From Calliopsis andreniformis (lineage: Eukaryota > Arthropoda > Insecta > Hymenoptera > Andrenidae): a stretch of 64,000 bases of DNA. The notes beneath the pieces are model-generated. The model was not told the origin of the DNA. It did no database searches and saw only the letters and a program-made list of their open reading frames with translations. Where the stretch lies: NCBI RefSeq assembly GCF_051401765.1, contig NW_027480422.1, positions 19,114,001-19,178,000 of the forward strand. The letters are read 5' to 3'. The position numbers and the translations under genes were made by a program. This document shows, piece after piece, positions 34,732 through 48,470 of the stretch; position 1 is the stretch's first letter; the number at the start of each line of letters is the position of its first letter.

Positions 34732-37353
34732 AGTGTGAAAGTAATGGCCATTTCTACGTTCCGGGCATCCTAGACTTAACTCTGAGGCATTGCTCCACCA
34801 GATCGAATACATAGGGCCTTAGAAGTCAACGCCAGAATCATAAAGTTCAATCAAAATCCAACGGTTTGCCCATCGTATAACAGGAATAACTGCAACAAAC
34901 GTGAAGGTAATGGTCATGTCTACGTTCCGGATAACCTAGGCTTCACTCTAGTGCGTTGCTCCACCAGATCGAATAGTTAGTGCCTTAGAAGTCAGCGCCC
35001 GAAAAATAAAATACAATAAAGATGCAGCAGTTTTTCCATCGTATAACTGGAATAATTGCAACCCGTGTGAAGGTAATGGTCTTTTCTACGTTCCGGGCAA
35101 CCTAGGCTTCACTACAGGGCGGTGCTCCACCAGATCTAATAGTTAGGGCCTAAGAAGTCAACGCCAGGAGCATAAAATACAATATAAATACAACAGCTTT
35201 TCCATCGTATATAATGTACATTTGCAAACAGTGTGAAAGTAACGGTCATTTCTACGTTCCGGGCAGCCTAGGCTTCACTACAGGGCGGTGCTCCACCAGA
35301 TCAAATAGTTAGGGCGTAAGAAGTCAACGCCAGAAGCATAAAATACAATATGAATACAACAGCTTTTCCATCGTATATAATGTATATTTGCAAACAGTGT
35401 AAAAGTAACGGTCATTTCTACGTTCCGGGCAACCTAGGCTTCACCCTCGGGCGTTACTCCACCAGGTCGAATAGTTCGGGCCTAAGAAGTCAACGCCAGA
35501 AGCATAAAATACAATATAAATACAACAGCTTTTACATCGTATATGATGTATATTTGCATACAGTGCGAAAGTAATGGTCATTTCTAAGTTCCGGGCAACC
35601 TAGGCTTAACTGCAGGGCGTTGCTCCAGCAGATCGCATATTCCGGGACTTAGAATTTAACGCCAGAAGCATAAAATGCAATAAAAACGCACCAGTTTTTC
35701 CATCGTATAACAGGAATAATTGCAACCAGTGTGAAAGTACAGGTCATTTCTACGTTCCGGGCAACCTAGGCTTCACTAGAGGGCGGTGCTCCACCAGATC
35801 GATTAGTTGGTGCCTTAGAAGTCAGCGCCCGAAGCATAAAATACAATAAAGATGCAACAGTTTTTCCATCGTATAACAGGAATAATTGCAACCAGTGTGA
35901 AGGTAATGGTCTTTTCTACGTTCCGGGCAACCTAGGCTTCACTACAGGGCGGTGCTCCACTAGATCAAATAGTTAGGGCGTAAGATGTCAACGCCAGAAG
36001 CATAAAATACACTAAAAATACAACAGCTTTTCCATCGTATAAAAAGGAGTAATTGCAACCAGTGCGACAGTAATGGACATTTCTACGTTCCGCACAACCT
36101 AGGTTTCACTCTTGGCCGTTGCTCCACCACATCGAATAGCTACGGCCTTAGAAGTCAACTGCAGAAGCACAAAATACAATATAAATACAACAGCCTTTCC
36201 ATCGTATAAAATGAATGATTGCAAACAGTGAGAAAGTTATGGTCATTTCTACGTTCCGCGCAACCGAGGCTTAACTCCAGGGCGTTGCTTCACCAGATCG
36301 AATAGTTAGGGATTTTGAATACATCGCCAGAAGCATAAAATACAACAAAAATGCAACAGTTTTTCCATCGTATAACAAGAAAGCTGCAACCAGTGTGTAG
36401 GTACTGGTTATTTCTATGTTCCGGGTAACCTAGGCTTCACTCTAGGGCGTTGCTCCAACAGATCGAATAGCTAGTGCCTCAGAAGTCAACGCCAGAAGCA
36501 CCAAATACAAAATAAATACAACAGTTTTTCCATCGCATAAAACGGATAATTGCATCCAGTGTGAAAGTTATGGTCATTTGTACGTTTCGTGCAACCTAGG
36601 CTTCACTCTAGGGCGTTGCTCCACCACATCGAATAGCTACGGCCTTAAAAGTCAACGCCAGAAGCATAAAATACAATAAAAATCCAACTGTTTTCCATCG
36701 TATAACAGGAATAATTCCAAACAGTGTGAAGGTAATGGTCATTTCTCCGCTCCCGTCAACCTAGGCTTCACTCTAGGGCGTTGCTCCACCACATCGAATA
36801 GCTACGGCCTTAAAAGTCAACGCCAGAAGCATAAAATACAATAAAGATGCAACAGTTTTTCCATCGTATAACAGGAATAATTGCAACCAGTGTGAAAGTG
36901 ATGGTCATTTCCACTTTCCGGGCAACCTAGGCTTGACTCTAGGGCGTTGCTCCACCAGATCGAAGAGGTAGGGCCATAGAAGTCAACGCCCGAAGCATAA
37001 AATACGATAAAGATATATCAGTTTTTCCATCGTATAAAATGAGTATTTGCAACAAGGGTGAAGGTAATGGTCATTTCTGCGTTCCGGGCAACCTACTCTT
37101 GACTATAGGGCGTTGCTCCACCAGATCGAATAGTTAGGGCCTTAGAAGTCAACGCCCGAAGCATAAAATACAATATAAATACAACAGTTTTTCCATCGTA
37201 TAACAGGAGTAATTGCAAACAGTGTGAAAGTTATGGCCGTTTCTACGTTTCGTGCAACATAGGTTTCACTCTAGGGCGGTGCTCCACCAGATCGAATGGT
37301 TAGGGACTTAGAATTTAACGCCAGAAGCACCACATACAAAATAAATACAACAG
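34732..37353 (+). repeat. Main HOR copy H0 (m13 to m12)
   Basis: First copy of the 16-monomer unit, in the order m13-m16, m1-m12. m1 begins at 35346 and m7 near 36342. The transition m9/m10 (36670-36900) is a variant: m9 ends with the m8 tail (GCTACGGCCTTAAAAG) instead of GTTAGGGCCATAAAAG. Confidence 0.92.
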
Positions 37354-38082
37354 CTTTTCCAACGTATAAAAGGAATAATTGCAACCAGTGTGAAAGTAAT
37401 GGCCATTTCTACGTTCCGGGCATCCTAGACTTAACTCTGAGGCATTGCTCCACCAGATCGAATACATAGGGCCTTAGAAGTCAACGCCAGAATCATAAAG
37501 TTCAATCAAAATCCAACAGTTTGCCCATCGTATAACAGGAATAACTGCAACAAACGTGAAGGTAATGGTCATGTCTACGTTCCGGGTAACCTAGGCTTCA
37601 CTCTAGTGCGTTGCTCCACCAGATCGAATAGTTAGTGCCTTAGAAGTCAGCGCCCGAAAAATAAAATACAATAAAGATGCAGCAGTTTTTCCATCGTATA
37701 ACTGGAATAATTGCAACCAGTGTGAAGGTAATGGTCTTTTCTACGTTCCGGGCAACCTAGGCTTCACTACAGGGCGGTGCTCCACTAGATCAAATAGTTA
37801 GGGCCTAAGAAGTCAACGCCAGGAGCATAAAATACACTAAAAATACAACAGCTTTTCCATCGTATAAAAAGGAGTAATTGCAACCAGTGCGACAGTAATG
37901 GACATTTCTACGTTCCGCGCAACCTAGGTTTCACTCTTGGCCGTTGCTCCACCACATCGAATAGCTACGGCCTTAGAAGTCAACTGCAGAAGCACAAAAT
38001 ACAATATAAATACAACAGCCTTTCCATCGTATAAAATGAATGATTGCAAACAGTGAGAAAGTTATGGTCATTTCTACGTTCC
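37354..38082 (+). repeat. Truncated HOR copy H1 with a mosaic m15/m4 monomer
   Basis: Only m13, m14, a mosaic of m15 and m4, m5 and the start of m6. In the mosaic, CCACTAGATCAAATAG (m4) is followed by GGGCCTAAGAAG and GCCAGGAGC (m15), then by AATACACTAAAAATAC (m4). The rest of m15, m16, m1-m3 and most of m4 are missing. The same structure recurs at 51291-52019, exactly 13937 bp downstream. Confidence 0.92.
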
Positions 38083-40673
38083 GGGCAACCTAGGCTTAAC
38101 TGTAGGGCGGTGCTCCAACAGATCGCATAGTTAGGGACTTAGAATTAAACGCCAGAAGCCTAAAATACAATAAAAATGCAACAGTTTTTCCATCGTATAA
38201 CAGGAATAATTGAAACCAGTGTGAAGGTAATGGTCTTTTCTACGTTCCGGATAACCTAGGCGTCACTCTTGGGCGTTGGTCCATCACATCGAATAGCTAC
38301 GGCCTTAGAAGTCAACTCCAGAAGCATAAAATACAATATAAATACAACAGCTTGTCCATCGTATAAAATGAATTATTGCAAACAGTGTAAAAGTTATGGT
38401 CATTTCTACTTTCCGGGCAACCCAGGCGTAACTCTAGGGCATGTTCCACCAGATCGAGTAGTTAGGGACTTAGAATTTAACGCCAGAAGCATAAAATACA
38501 ATAAAAACGCAACATTTTTTCCATCGTATAACAGGAATAATTGCAACCAGTGTGAAAGTACAGGTCATTTCTACGTTCCGGGCAACCTAGGTTTCACTGT
38601 AGGGCGTTGCTCCACCAGATCGAATAGCTAGGGACTTAGAAGTCAACGCCAGAAGCATAAAATAAAATAAAAATACAACAGCTTTTCCATCGTATGAAAC
38701 GAATAATTGCAACCAGTATGAATGTTATGGTCATTTCTACGTTCCGCGCAACCTAGGCTTCACTCTAGGGCGTTGGTCTACCAGATCCAATAGTTAGGGC
38801 CTAAGAAGTCAACGCCAGGAGCACCGAATACAAAATAAGTACAACAGTTTTTCCATCGTGTAAATCGAATAATTGCAACCAGTATGAAAGTTATGGTCAT
38901 TTCTACGTTCCGGCAAACCTAGGCTTCACCCTAGGGCGTTGTTTCACCAGATCGAATTGCTATTGCCTAAGAAGTCAACGCCAGAAGCGTAAAATACAAA
39001 GTAGATACAACAGTTTTTCTATCGTACATAATGTATATTTGCAAACAGTGTGAAAGAAAAGGTCATTTCTACGTTCCGGGCAACCTAGGCTTAACTGTAG
39101 GGCGTTTCTCCACAAGATCGCATAGTTAGGGACTTAGAATTCAACGACAGAAGCATAAAATGCTATAAAAATGCAACATTTTTTCCATCGTAAAGCAGGA
39201 ATAACTGCAACCAGTGTGAATGTACAGGTCACTTCTACGTTCCGGGCAACCTAGGCTTCACTACAGGGCGGTGCTCCACCAGATCGAATAGTTAGTGCCT
39301 TAGAAGTCAGCGCCCGAAGCATAAAGTACAGTAAAGATGCAACAGTTTTTCCATCGTATAACAGGAATAATTGCAACCAGTGTGAAGGTAATGGTCTTTT
39401 CTACGTTCCGGGCATCCTAGACTTAACTCTGAGGCATTGCTCCACCAGATCGAATACATAGTGCCTTAGAAGTCTACGCCAGAAGCATAATGTTCAATCA
39501 AAATCGTACAGTTTGCCCATCGTATAACAGGAATAATTGCAACAAACGTGAAGGTAATGGTCATTTCTACGTTCCGGGTAACCTAGGCTTCACTCTAGTG
39601 CGTTGCTCCACCAGATCGAATAGTTAGTGCCTTAGAAGTCAGCGCCCGAAAAATAAAATACAATAAAGATGCAACAGTTATTCCATCGTATAACAGGAAT
39701 AATTGTAACCAGTGTGAAGGTAATGGTCTTTTCTACATTGCGGGCATCCTAGGCTTAACTGTAGGGCGTTTCTCCACAAGATCGCATAGTTAGGGACTTA
39801 GAATTCAACGACAGAAGCATAAAATGCTATAAAAATGCAACAGTTTTTCCATCGTATAACAGGAATAACTGCAACCAGTGTGAAAGTAACGGTCATTTCT
39901 ACGTTCCGGGCAGCCTAGGCTTCACTACAGGGCGGTGCTCCACCAGATCAAATAGTTAGGGCCTAGGAAGTCAACGCCAGGAGCATAAAATACAGTAAAA
40001 ATACAACAGTTTTTCCATCGGATAAAAGGAATAATTGCAACCAGTGTGAATGTAATGGCCATTTCTACGTTCCGGGCATCCTAGACTTAACTCTGAGGCA
40101 TTGCTCCACCAGATCGAATAGATAGGGCCTTAGAAGTCAACGCCAGAAGCATAAAGTTCAACCAAAATCCAACAGTTTGCCCATCGTATAACAGGAATAA
40201 TTGCAACAAACGTGAAGGTAATGGTCATTTATACGTTCCGGGTAACCTAGGCTTCACTCTAGTGCGTTGCTCCACCAGATCGAATAGTTAGTGCCTTAGA
40301 AGTCAGCGCCCGAAAAATAAAATACAAAATAAATGGAACAGTTTTTCCATTGTATAAATCGAATAATTGCAACCAGTGTGAAAGTAATGACCATTACTGC
40401 GTCCCGGGCAACCTAGCCTTCCCTCTAGGGCGTTGCCCCACCACATCGATTAGCTACGGCCTTAGATGTCACCGCCTTAAGCATAAAATACAAAATAAAT
40501 AGAACAGTTTTTCCATCGTATAAAAGGAATAATTGCAACCAGTGTGAAAGTAATGGCCATTTGTACGTTTCGGGCGACCTAGGCTTCACCCTAGGCCGGT
40601 GCTCCACCAGATCGAATGGTTAGGGACTTAGAATTTAACGCCAGAAGCACCACATACAAAATAAATACAACAG
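38083..40673 (+). repeat. Divergent block X2
   Basis: Starts like X1 (a, b) but the third monomer is different (AACATTTTTTCC, GTACAGG, GTTTCACTGTAGGG). Monomers d-g follow, then further units: a hybrid near 39340-39500 (m4-like GGTCTTTTCTACG joined to the m13-type GGGCATCCTAGACTTAAC), m14-like units near 39510 and 40170, and GTAGGGCGTTTCTCCACAAG units near 39107 and 39765. It lacks two monomers present in X3. Minus-strand frames near 40425 are incidental. Confidence 0.9.
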
Positions 40674-43162
40674 CTTTTCCAACGTATAAAAGGAATAATT
40701 GCAACCAGTGTGAAAGTAATGGCCATTTCTACGTTCCGGGCATCCTAGACTTAACTCTGAGGCATTGCTCCACCAGATCGAATACATAGGGCCTTAGAAG
40801 TCAACGCCAGAATCATAAAGTTCAATCAAAATCCAACAGTTTGCCCATCGTATAACAGGAATAACTGCAACAAACGTGAAGGTAATGGTCATGTCTACGT
40901 TCCGGGTAACCTAGGCTTCACTCTAGTGCGTTGCTCCACCAGATCGAATAGTTAGTGCCTTAGAAGTCAGCGCCCGAAAAATAAAATACAATAAAGATGC
41001 AGCAGTTTTTCCATCGTATAACTGGAATAATTGCAACCAGTGTGAAGGTAATGGTCTTTTCTACGTTCCGGGCAACCTAGGCTTCACTACAGGGCGGTGC
41101 TCCACCAGATCTAATAGTTAGGGCCTAAGAAGTCAACGCCAGGAGCATAAAATACAATATAAATACAACAGCTTTTCCATCGTATATAATGTACATTTGC
41201 AAACAGTGTGAAAGTAACGGTCATTTCTACGTTCCGGGCAGCCTAGGCTTCACTACAGGGCGGTGCTCCACCAGATCAAATAGTTAGGGCGTAAGAAGTC
41301 AACGCCAGAAGCATAAAATACAATATGAATACAACAGCTTTTAAATCGTATATAATGTATATTTGCAAACAGTGTAAAAGTAACGGTCATTTCTACGTTC
41401 CGGGCAACCTAGGCTTCACCCTCGGGCGTTGCTCCACCAGGTCGAATAGTTCGGGCCTAAGAAGTCAACGCCAGAAGCATAAAATACAATATAAATACAA
41501 CAGCTTTTACATCGTATATGATGTATATTTGCATACAGTGCGAAAGTAAAGGTCATTTCTAAGTTCCGGGCAACCTAGGCTTAACTGCAGGGCGTTGCTC
41601 CACCAGATCGCATATTCCGGGACTTAGAATTTAACGCCAGAAGCATAAAAGGCAATAAAAACGCACCAGTTTTTCCATCGTATAACAGGAATAATTGCAA
41701 CCAGTGTGAAAGTACAGGTCATTTCTACGTTCCGGGCAACCTAGGCTTCACTAGAGGGCGGTGCTCCACCAGATCGATTAGTTGGTGCCTTAGAAGTCAG
41801 CGCCCGAAGCATAAAATACAATAAAGATGCAACAGTTTTTCCATCGTATAACAGGAATAATTGCAACCAGTGTGAAGGTAATGGTCTTTTCTACGTTCCG
41901 GGCAACCTAGGCTTCACTACAGGGCGGTGCTCCACTAGATCAAATAGTTATTGCGTAAGATGTCAACGCCAGAAGCATAAAATACACTAAAAATACAACA
42001 GCTTTTCCATCGTATAAAAAGGAGTAATTGCAACCAGTGCGACAGTAATGGACATTTCTACGTTCCGCGCAACCTAGGTTTCACTCTTGGCCGTTGCTCC
42101 ACCACATCGAATAGCTACGGCCTTAGAAGTCAACTGCAGAAGCACAAAATACAATATAAATACAACAGCCTTTCCATCGTATAAAATGAATGATTGCAAA
42201 CAGTGAGAAAGTTATGGTCATTTCTACGTTCCGCGCAACCGAGGCTTAACTCCAGGGCGTTGCTTCACCAGATCGAATAGTTAGGGATTTTGAATACATC
42301 GCCAGAAGCATAAAATACAACAAAAATGCAACAGTTTTTCCATTGTATAACAAGAAAGATGCAACCAGTGTGTAGGTACTGGTTATTTCTATGTTCCGGG
42401 TAACCTAGGCTTCACTCTAGGGCGTTGCTCCAACAGATCGAATAGCTAGTGCCTCAGAAGTCAACGCCAGAAGCACCGAATACAAAATAAATACAACAGT
42501 TTTTCCATCGCATAAAACGGATAATTGCATCCAGTGTGAAAGTTATGGTCATTTGTACGTTTCGTGCAACCTAGGCTTCACTCTAGGGCGTTGCTCCACC
42601 ACATCGAATAGCTACGGCCTTAAAAGTCAACGCCAGAAGCATAAAATACAATAAAAATCCAACTGTTTTCCATCGTATAACGGGAATAATTGCAACCAGT
42701 GTGAAAGTGATGGTCATTTCCACTTTCCGGGCAACCTAGGCTTGACTCTAGGGCGTTGCTCCACCAGATCGAAGAGGTAGGGCCATAGAAGTCAACGCCC
42801 GAAGCATAAAATACGATAAAGATATATCAGTTTTTCCATCGTATAAAATGAGTATTTGCAACAAGTGTGAAGGTAATGGTCATTTCTGCGTTCCGGGCAA
42901 CCTACTCTTGACTCTAGGGCGTTGCTCCACCAGATCGAATAGTTAGGGCCTTAGAAGTCAACGCCCGAAGCATAAAATACAATATAAATACAACAGTTTT
43001 TCCATCGTATAACAGGAGTAATTGCAAACAGTGTGAAAGTTATGGCCGTTTCTACGTTTCGTGCAACATAGGTTTCACTCTAGGGCGGTGCTCCACCAGA
43101 TCGAATGGTTAGGGACTTAGAATTTAACGCCAGAAGCACCACATACAAAATAAATACAACAG
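40674..43162 (+). repeat. Main HOR copy H2, 15-monomer variant (2489 bp)
   Basis: m13 to m12, but m9 and m10 are fused near 42655-42700: it starts as m9 (AATCCAACTGTTTTCCATCG) and continues as m10 (GTATAACGGGAATAATTGC, GTGATGG, TTTCCACTTTCC). The length agrees: 15 x 166 minus 1, since the one-base deletion of m10 is lost together with one unit. Confidence 0.95.
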
Positions 43163-45816
43163 CTTTTCCAACGTATAAAAGGAATAATTGCAACCAGTGT
43201 GAAAGTAATGGCCATTTCTACGTTCCGGGCATCCTAGACTTAACTCTGAGGCATTGCTCCACCAGATCGAATACATAGGGCCTTAGAAGTCAACGCCAGA
43301 ATCATAAAGTTCAATCAAAATCCAACAGTTTGACCATCGTATAACAGGAATAACTGCAACAAACGTGAAGCTAATGGTCATGTCTACGTTCCGGGTAACC
43401 TAGGCTTCACTCTAGTGCGTTGCTCCACCAGATCGAATAGTTAGTGCCTTAGAAGTCAGCGCCCGAAAAATAAAATACAATAAAGATGCAGCAGTTTTTC
43501 CATCGTATAACTGGAATAATTGCAACCAGTGTGAAGGTAATGGTCTTTTCTACGTTCCGGGCAACCTAGGCTTCACTACAGGGCGGTGCTCCACCAGATC
43601 TAATAGTTAGGGCCTAAGAAGTCAACGCCAGGAGCATAAAATACAATATAAATACAACAGCTTTTCCATCGTATATAATGTACATTTGCAAACAGTGTGA
43701 AAGTAACGGTCATTTCTACGTTCCGGGCAGCCTAGGCTTCACTACAGGGCGGTGCTCCACCAGATCAAATAGTTAGGGCGTAAGAAGTCAACGCCAGAAG
43801 CATAAAATACAATATGAATACAACAGCTTTTCCATCGTATATAATGTATATTTGCAAACAGTGTAAAAGTAACGGTCATTTCTACGTTCCGGGCAACCTA
43901 GGCTTCACCCTCGGGCGTTGCTCCACCAGGTCGAATAGTTCGGGCCTAAGAAGTCAACGCCAGAAGCATAAAATACAATATAAATACAACAGCTTTTACA
44001 TCGTATATGATGTATATTTGTATACAGTGCGAAAGTAAAGGTCATTTCTAAGTTCCGGGCAACCTAGGCTTAACTGCAGGGCGTTGCTCCACCAGATCGC
44101 ATATTCCGGGACTTAGAATTTAACGCCAGAAGCATAAAATGCAATAAAAACGCACCAGTTTTTCCATCGTGTAACAGGAATAATTGCAACCAGTGTGAAA
44201 GTACAGGTCATTTCTACGTTCCGGGCAACCTAGGCTTCACTAGAGGGCGGTGCTCCACCAGATCGATTAGTTGGTGCCTTAGAAGTCAGCGCCCGAAGCA
44301 TAAAATACAATAAAGATGCAACACTTTTTCCATCGTATAACAGGAATAATTGCAACCAGTGTGAAGGTAATGGTCTTTTCTACGTTCCGGGCAACCTAGG
44401 CTTCACTACAGGGCGGTGCTCCACTAGATCAAATAGTTATTGCGTAAGATGTCAACGCCAGAAGCATAAAATACACTAAAAATACAACAGCTTTTCCATC
44501 GTATAAAAAGGAGTAATTGCAACCAGTGCGACAGTAATGGACATTTCTACGTTCCGCGCAACCTAGGTTTCACTCTTGGCCGTTGCTCCACCACATCGAA
44601 TAGCTACGGCCTTAGAAGTCAACTGCAGAAGCACAAAATACAATATAAATACAACAGCCTTTCCATCGTATAAAATGAATGATTGCAAACAGTGAGAAAG
44701 TTATGGTCATTTCTACGTTCCGCGCAACCGAGGCTTAACTCCAGGGCGTTGCTTCACCAGATCGAATAGTTAGGGATTTTGAATACATCGCCAGAAGCAT
44801 AAAATACAACAAAAATGCAACAGTTTTTCCATTGTATAACAAGAAAGCTGCAACCAGTGTGTAGGTACTGGTTATTTCTATGTTCCGGGTAACCTAGGCT
44901 TCACTCTAGGGCGTTGCTCCAACAGATCGAATAGCTAGTGCCTCAGAAGTCAACGCCAGAAGCACCGAATACAAAATAAATACAACAGTTTTTCCATCGC
45001 ATAAAACGGATAATTGCATCCAGTGTGAAAGTTATGGTCATTTGTACGTTTCGTGCAACCTAGGCTTCACTCTAGGGCGTTGCTCCACCACATCGAATAG
45101 CTACGGCCTTAAAAGTCAACGCCAGAAGCATAAAATACAATAAAAATCCAACTGTTTTCCATCGTATAACAGGAATAATTCCAAACAGTGTGAAGGTAAT
45201 GGTCATTTCTCCGCTCCCGTCAACCTAGGCTTCACTCTAGGGCGTTGCTCCACCACATCGAATAGTTAGGGCCATAAAAGTCAACTCCAGAAGCATAAAA
45301 TACAACATAAATACAACAGTTTTTCATCGTATAACGGGAATAATTGCAACCAGTGTGAAAGTGATGGTCATTTCCACTTTCCGGGCAACCTAGGCTTGAC
45401 TCTAGGGCGTTGCTCCACCAGATCGAAGAGGTAGGGCCATAGAAGTCAACGCCCGAAGCATAAAATACGATAAAGATATATCAGTTTTTCCATCGTATAA
45501 AATGAGTATTTGCAACAAGTGTGAAGGTAATGGTCATTTCTGCGTTCCGGGCAACCTACTCTTGACTCTAGGGCGTTGCTCCACCAGATCGAATAGTTAG
45601 GGCCTTAGAAGTCAACGCCCGAAGCATAAAATACAATATAAATACAACAGTTTTTCCATCGTATAACAGGAGTAATTGCAAACAGTGTGAAAGTTATGGC
45701 CGTTTCTACGTTTCGTGCAACATAGGTTTCACTCTAGGGCGGTGCTCCACCAGATCGAATGGTTAGGGACTTAGAATTTAACGCCAGAAGCACCACATAC
45801 AAAATAAATACAACAG
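43163..45816 (+). repeat. Main HOR copy H3, standard 16 monomers (2654 bp)
   Basis: Reference copy. The 2-bp deficit from 16 x 166 is explained by four one-base indels: m5 +1 (GTATAAAAAGGAGTAATTGC), m7 -1 (ACAAGAAAGCTGC), m9 -1 (CTGTTTTCCATCG) and m10 -1 (CAGTTTTTCATCG). Monomer markers: m1 AATATGAATACAACAGC, m2 GATCGCATATTCCGGG, m3 GATCGATTAGTTGGTGCC, m4 GATCAAATAGTTATTGCG, m6 GTTAGGGATTTTGAATAC, m8 TCGCATAAAACGG, m11 AAAGATATATCAG, m12 TTTCGTGCAACATAGG, m13 TTTTCCAACGTATAAAAGG, m14 GTTTGACCATCG, m15 GATGCAGCAG, m16 ATGTACATTTGC. Confidence 0.96.
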
Positions 45817-48470
45817 CTTTTCCAACGTATAAAAGGAATAATTGCAACCAGTGTGAAAGTAATGGCCATTTCTACGTTCCGGGCATCCTAGACTTAACTC
45901 TGAGGCATTGCTCCACCAGATCGAATACATAGGGCCTTAGAAGTCAACGCCAGAATCATAAAGTTCAATCAAAATCCAACAGTTTGACCATCGTATAACA
46001 GGAATAACTGCAACAAACGTGAAGCTAATGGTCATGTCTACGTTCCGGGTAACCTAGGCTTCACTCTAGTGCGTTGCTCCACCAGATCGAATAGTTAGTG
46101 CCTTAGAAGTCAGCGCCCGAAAAATAAAATACAATAAAGATGCAGCAGTTTTTCCATCGTATAACTGGAATAATTGCAACCAGTGTGAAGGTAATGGTCT
46201 TTTCTACGTTCCGGGCAACCTAGGCTTCACTACAGGGCGGTGCTCCACCAGATCTAATAGTTAGGGCCTAAGAAGTCAACGCCAGGAGCATAAAATACAA
46301 TATAAATACAACAGCTTTTCCATCGTATATAATGTACATTTGCAAACAGTGTGAAAGTAACGGTCATTTCTACGTTCCGGGCAGCCTAGGCTTCACTACA
46401 GGGCGGTGCTCCACCAGATCAAATAGTTAGGGCGTAAGAAGTCAACGCCAGAAGCATAAAATACAATATGAATACAACAGCTTTTCCATCGTATATAATG
46501 TATATTTGCAAACAGTGTAAAAGTAACGGTCATTTCTACGTTCCGGGCAACCTAGGCTTCACCCTCGGGCGTTGCTCCACCAGGTCGAATAGTTCGGGCC
46601 TAAGAAGTCAACGCCAGAAGCATAAAATACAATATAAATACAACAGCTTTTACATCGTATATGATGTATATTTGTATACAGTGCGAAAGTAAAGGTCATT
46701 TCTAAGTTCCGGGCAACCTAGGCTTAACTGCAGGGCGTTGCTCCACCAGATCGCATATTCCGGGACTTAGAATTTAACGCCAGAAGCATAAAATGCAATA
46801 AAAACGCACCAGTTTTTCCATCGTATAACAGGAATAATTGCAACCAGTGTGAAAGTACAGGTCATTTCTACGTTCCGGGCAACCTAGGCTTCACTAGAGG
46901 GCGGTGCTCCACCAGATCGATTAGTTGGTGCCTTAGAAGTCAGCGCCCGAAGCATAAAATACAATAAAGATGCAACACTTTTTCCATCGTATAACAGGAA
47001 TAATTGCAACCAGTGTGAAGGTAATGGTCTTTTCTACGTTCCGGGCAACCTAGGCTTCACTACAGGGCGGTGCTCCACTAGATCAAATAGTTATTGCGTA
47101 AGATGTCAACGCCAGAAGCATAAAATACACTAAAAATACAACAGCTTTTCCATCGTATAAAAAGGAGTAATTGCAACCAGTGCGACAGTAATGGACATTT
47201 CTACGTTCCGCGCAACCTAGGTTTCACTCTTGGCCGTTGCTCCACCACATCGAATAGCTACGGCCTTAGAAGTCAACTGCAGAAGCACAAAATACAATAT
47301 AAATACAACAGCCTTTCCATCGTATAAAATGAATGATTGCAAACAGTGAGAAAGTTATGGTCATTTCTACGTTCCGCGCAACCGAGGCTTAACTCCAGGG
47401 CGTTGCTTCACCAGATCGAATAGTTAGGGATTTTGAATACATCGCCAGAAGCATAAAATACAACAAAAATGCAACAGTTTTTCCATTGTATAACAAGAAA
47501 GCTGCAACCAGTGTGTAGGTACTGGTTATTTCTATGTTCCGGGTAACCTAGGCTTCACTCTAGGGCGTTGCTCCAACAGATCGAATAGCTAGTGCCTCAG
47601 AAGTCAACGCCAGAAGCACCGAATACAAAATAAATACAACAGTTTTTCCATCGCATAAAACGGATAATTGCATCCAGTGTGAAAGTTATGGTCATTTGTA
47701 CGTTTCGTGCAACCTAGGCTTCACTCTAGGGCGTTGCTCCACCACATCGAATAGCTACGGCCTTAAAAGTCAACGCCAGAAGCATAAAATACAATAAAAA
47801 TCCAACTGTTTTCCATCGTATAACAGGAATAATTCCAAACAGTGTGAAGGTAATGGTCATTTCTCCGCTCCCGTCAACCTAGGCTTCACTCTAGGGCGTT
47901 GCTCCACCACATCGAATAGTTAGGGCCATAAAAGTCAACTCCAGAAGCATAAAATACAACATAAATACAACAGTTTTTCATCGTATAACGGGAATAATTG
48001 CAACCAGTGTGAAAGTGATGGTCATTTCCACTTTCCGGGCAACCTAGGCTTGACTCTAGGGCGTTGCTCCACCAGATCGAAGAGGTAGGGCCATAGAAGT
48101 CAACGCCCGAAGCATAAAATACGATAAAGATATATCAGTTTTTCCATCGTATAAAATGAGTATTTGCAACAAGTGTGAAGGTAATGGTCATTTCTGCGTT
48201 CCGGGCAACCTACTCTTGACTCTAGGGCGTTGCTCCACCAGATCGAATAGTTAGGGCCTTAGAAGTCAACGCCCGAAGCATAAAATACAATATAAATACA
48301 ACAGTTTTTCCATCGTATAACAGGAGTAATTGCAAACAGTGTGAAAGTTATGGCCGTTTCTACGTTTCGTGCAACATAGGTTTCACTCTAGGGCGGTGCT
48401 CCACCAGATCGAATGGTTAGGGACTAAGAATTTAACGCCAGAAGCACCACATACAAAATAAATACAACAG
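45817..48470 (+). repeat. Main HOR copy H4, standard 16 monomers (2654 bp)
   Basis: Near-identical to H3 at exactly +2654. A visible difference is TCGTATAACAGG in m3 here against TCGTGTAACAGG near 44170 in H3. H3 and H4 share GTTTGACC and GAAGCTAATGG in m14, which distinguishes them from H2's neighbour copies with GTTTGCCC. Confidence 0.96.
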
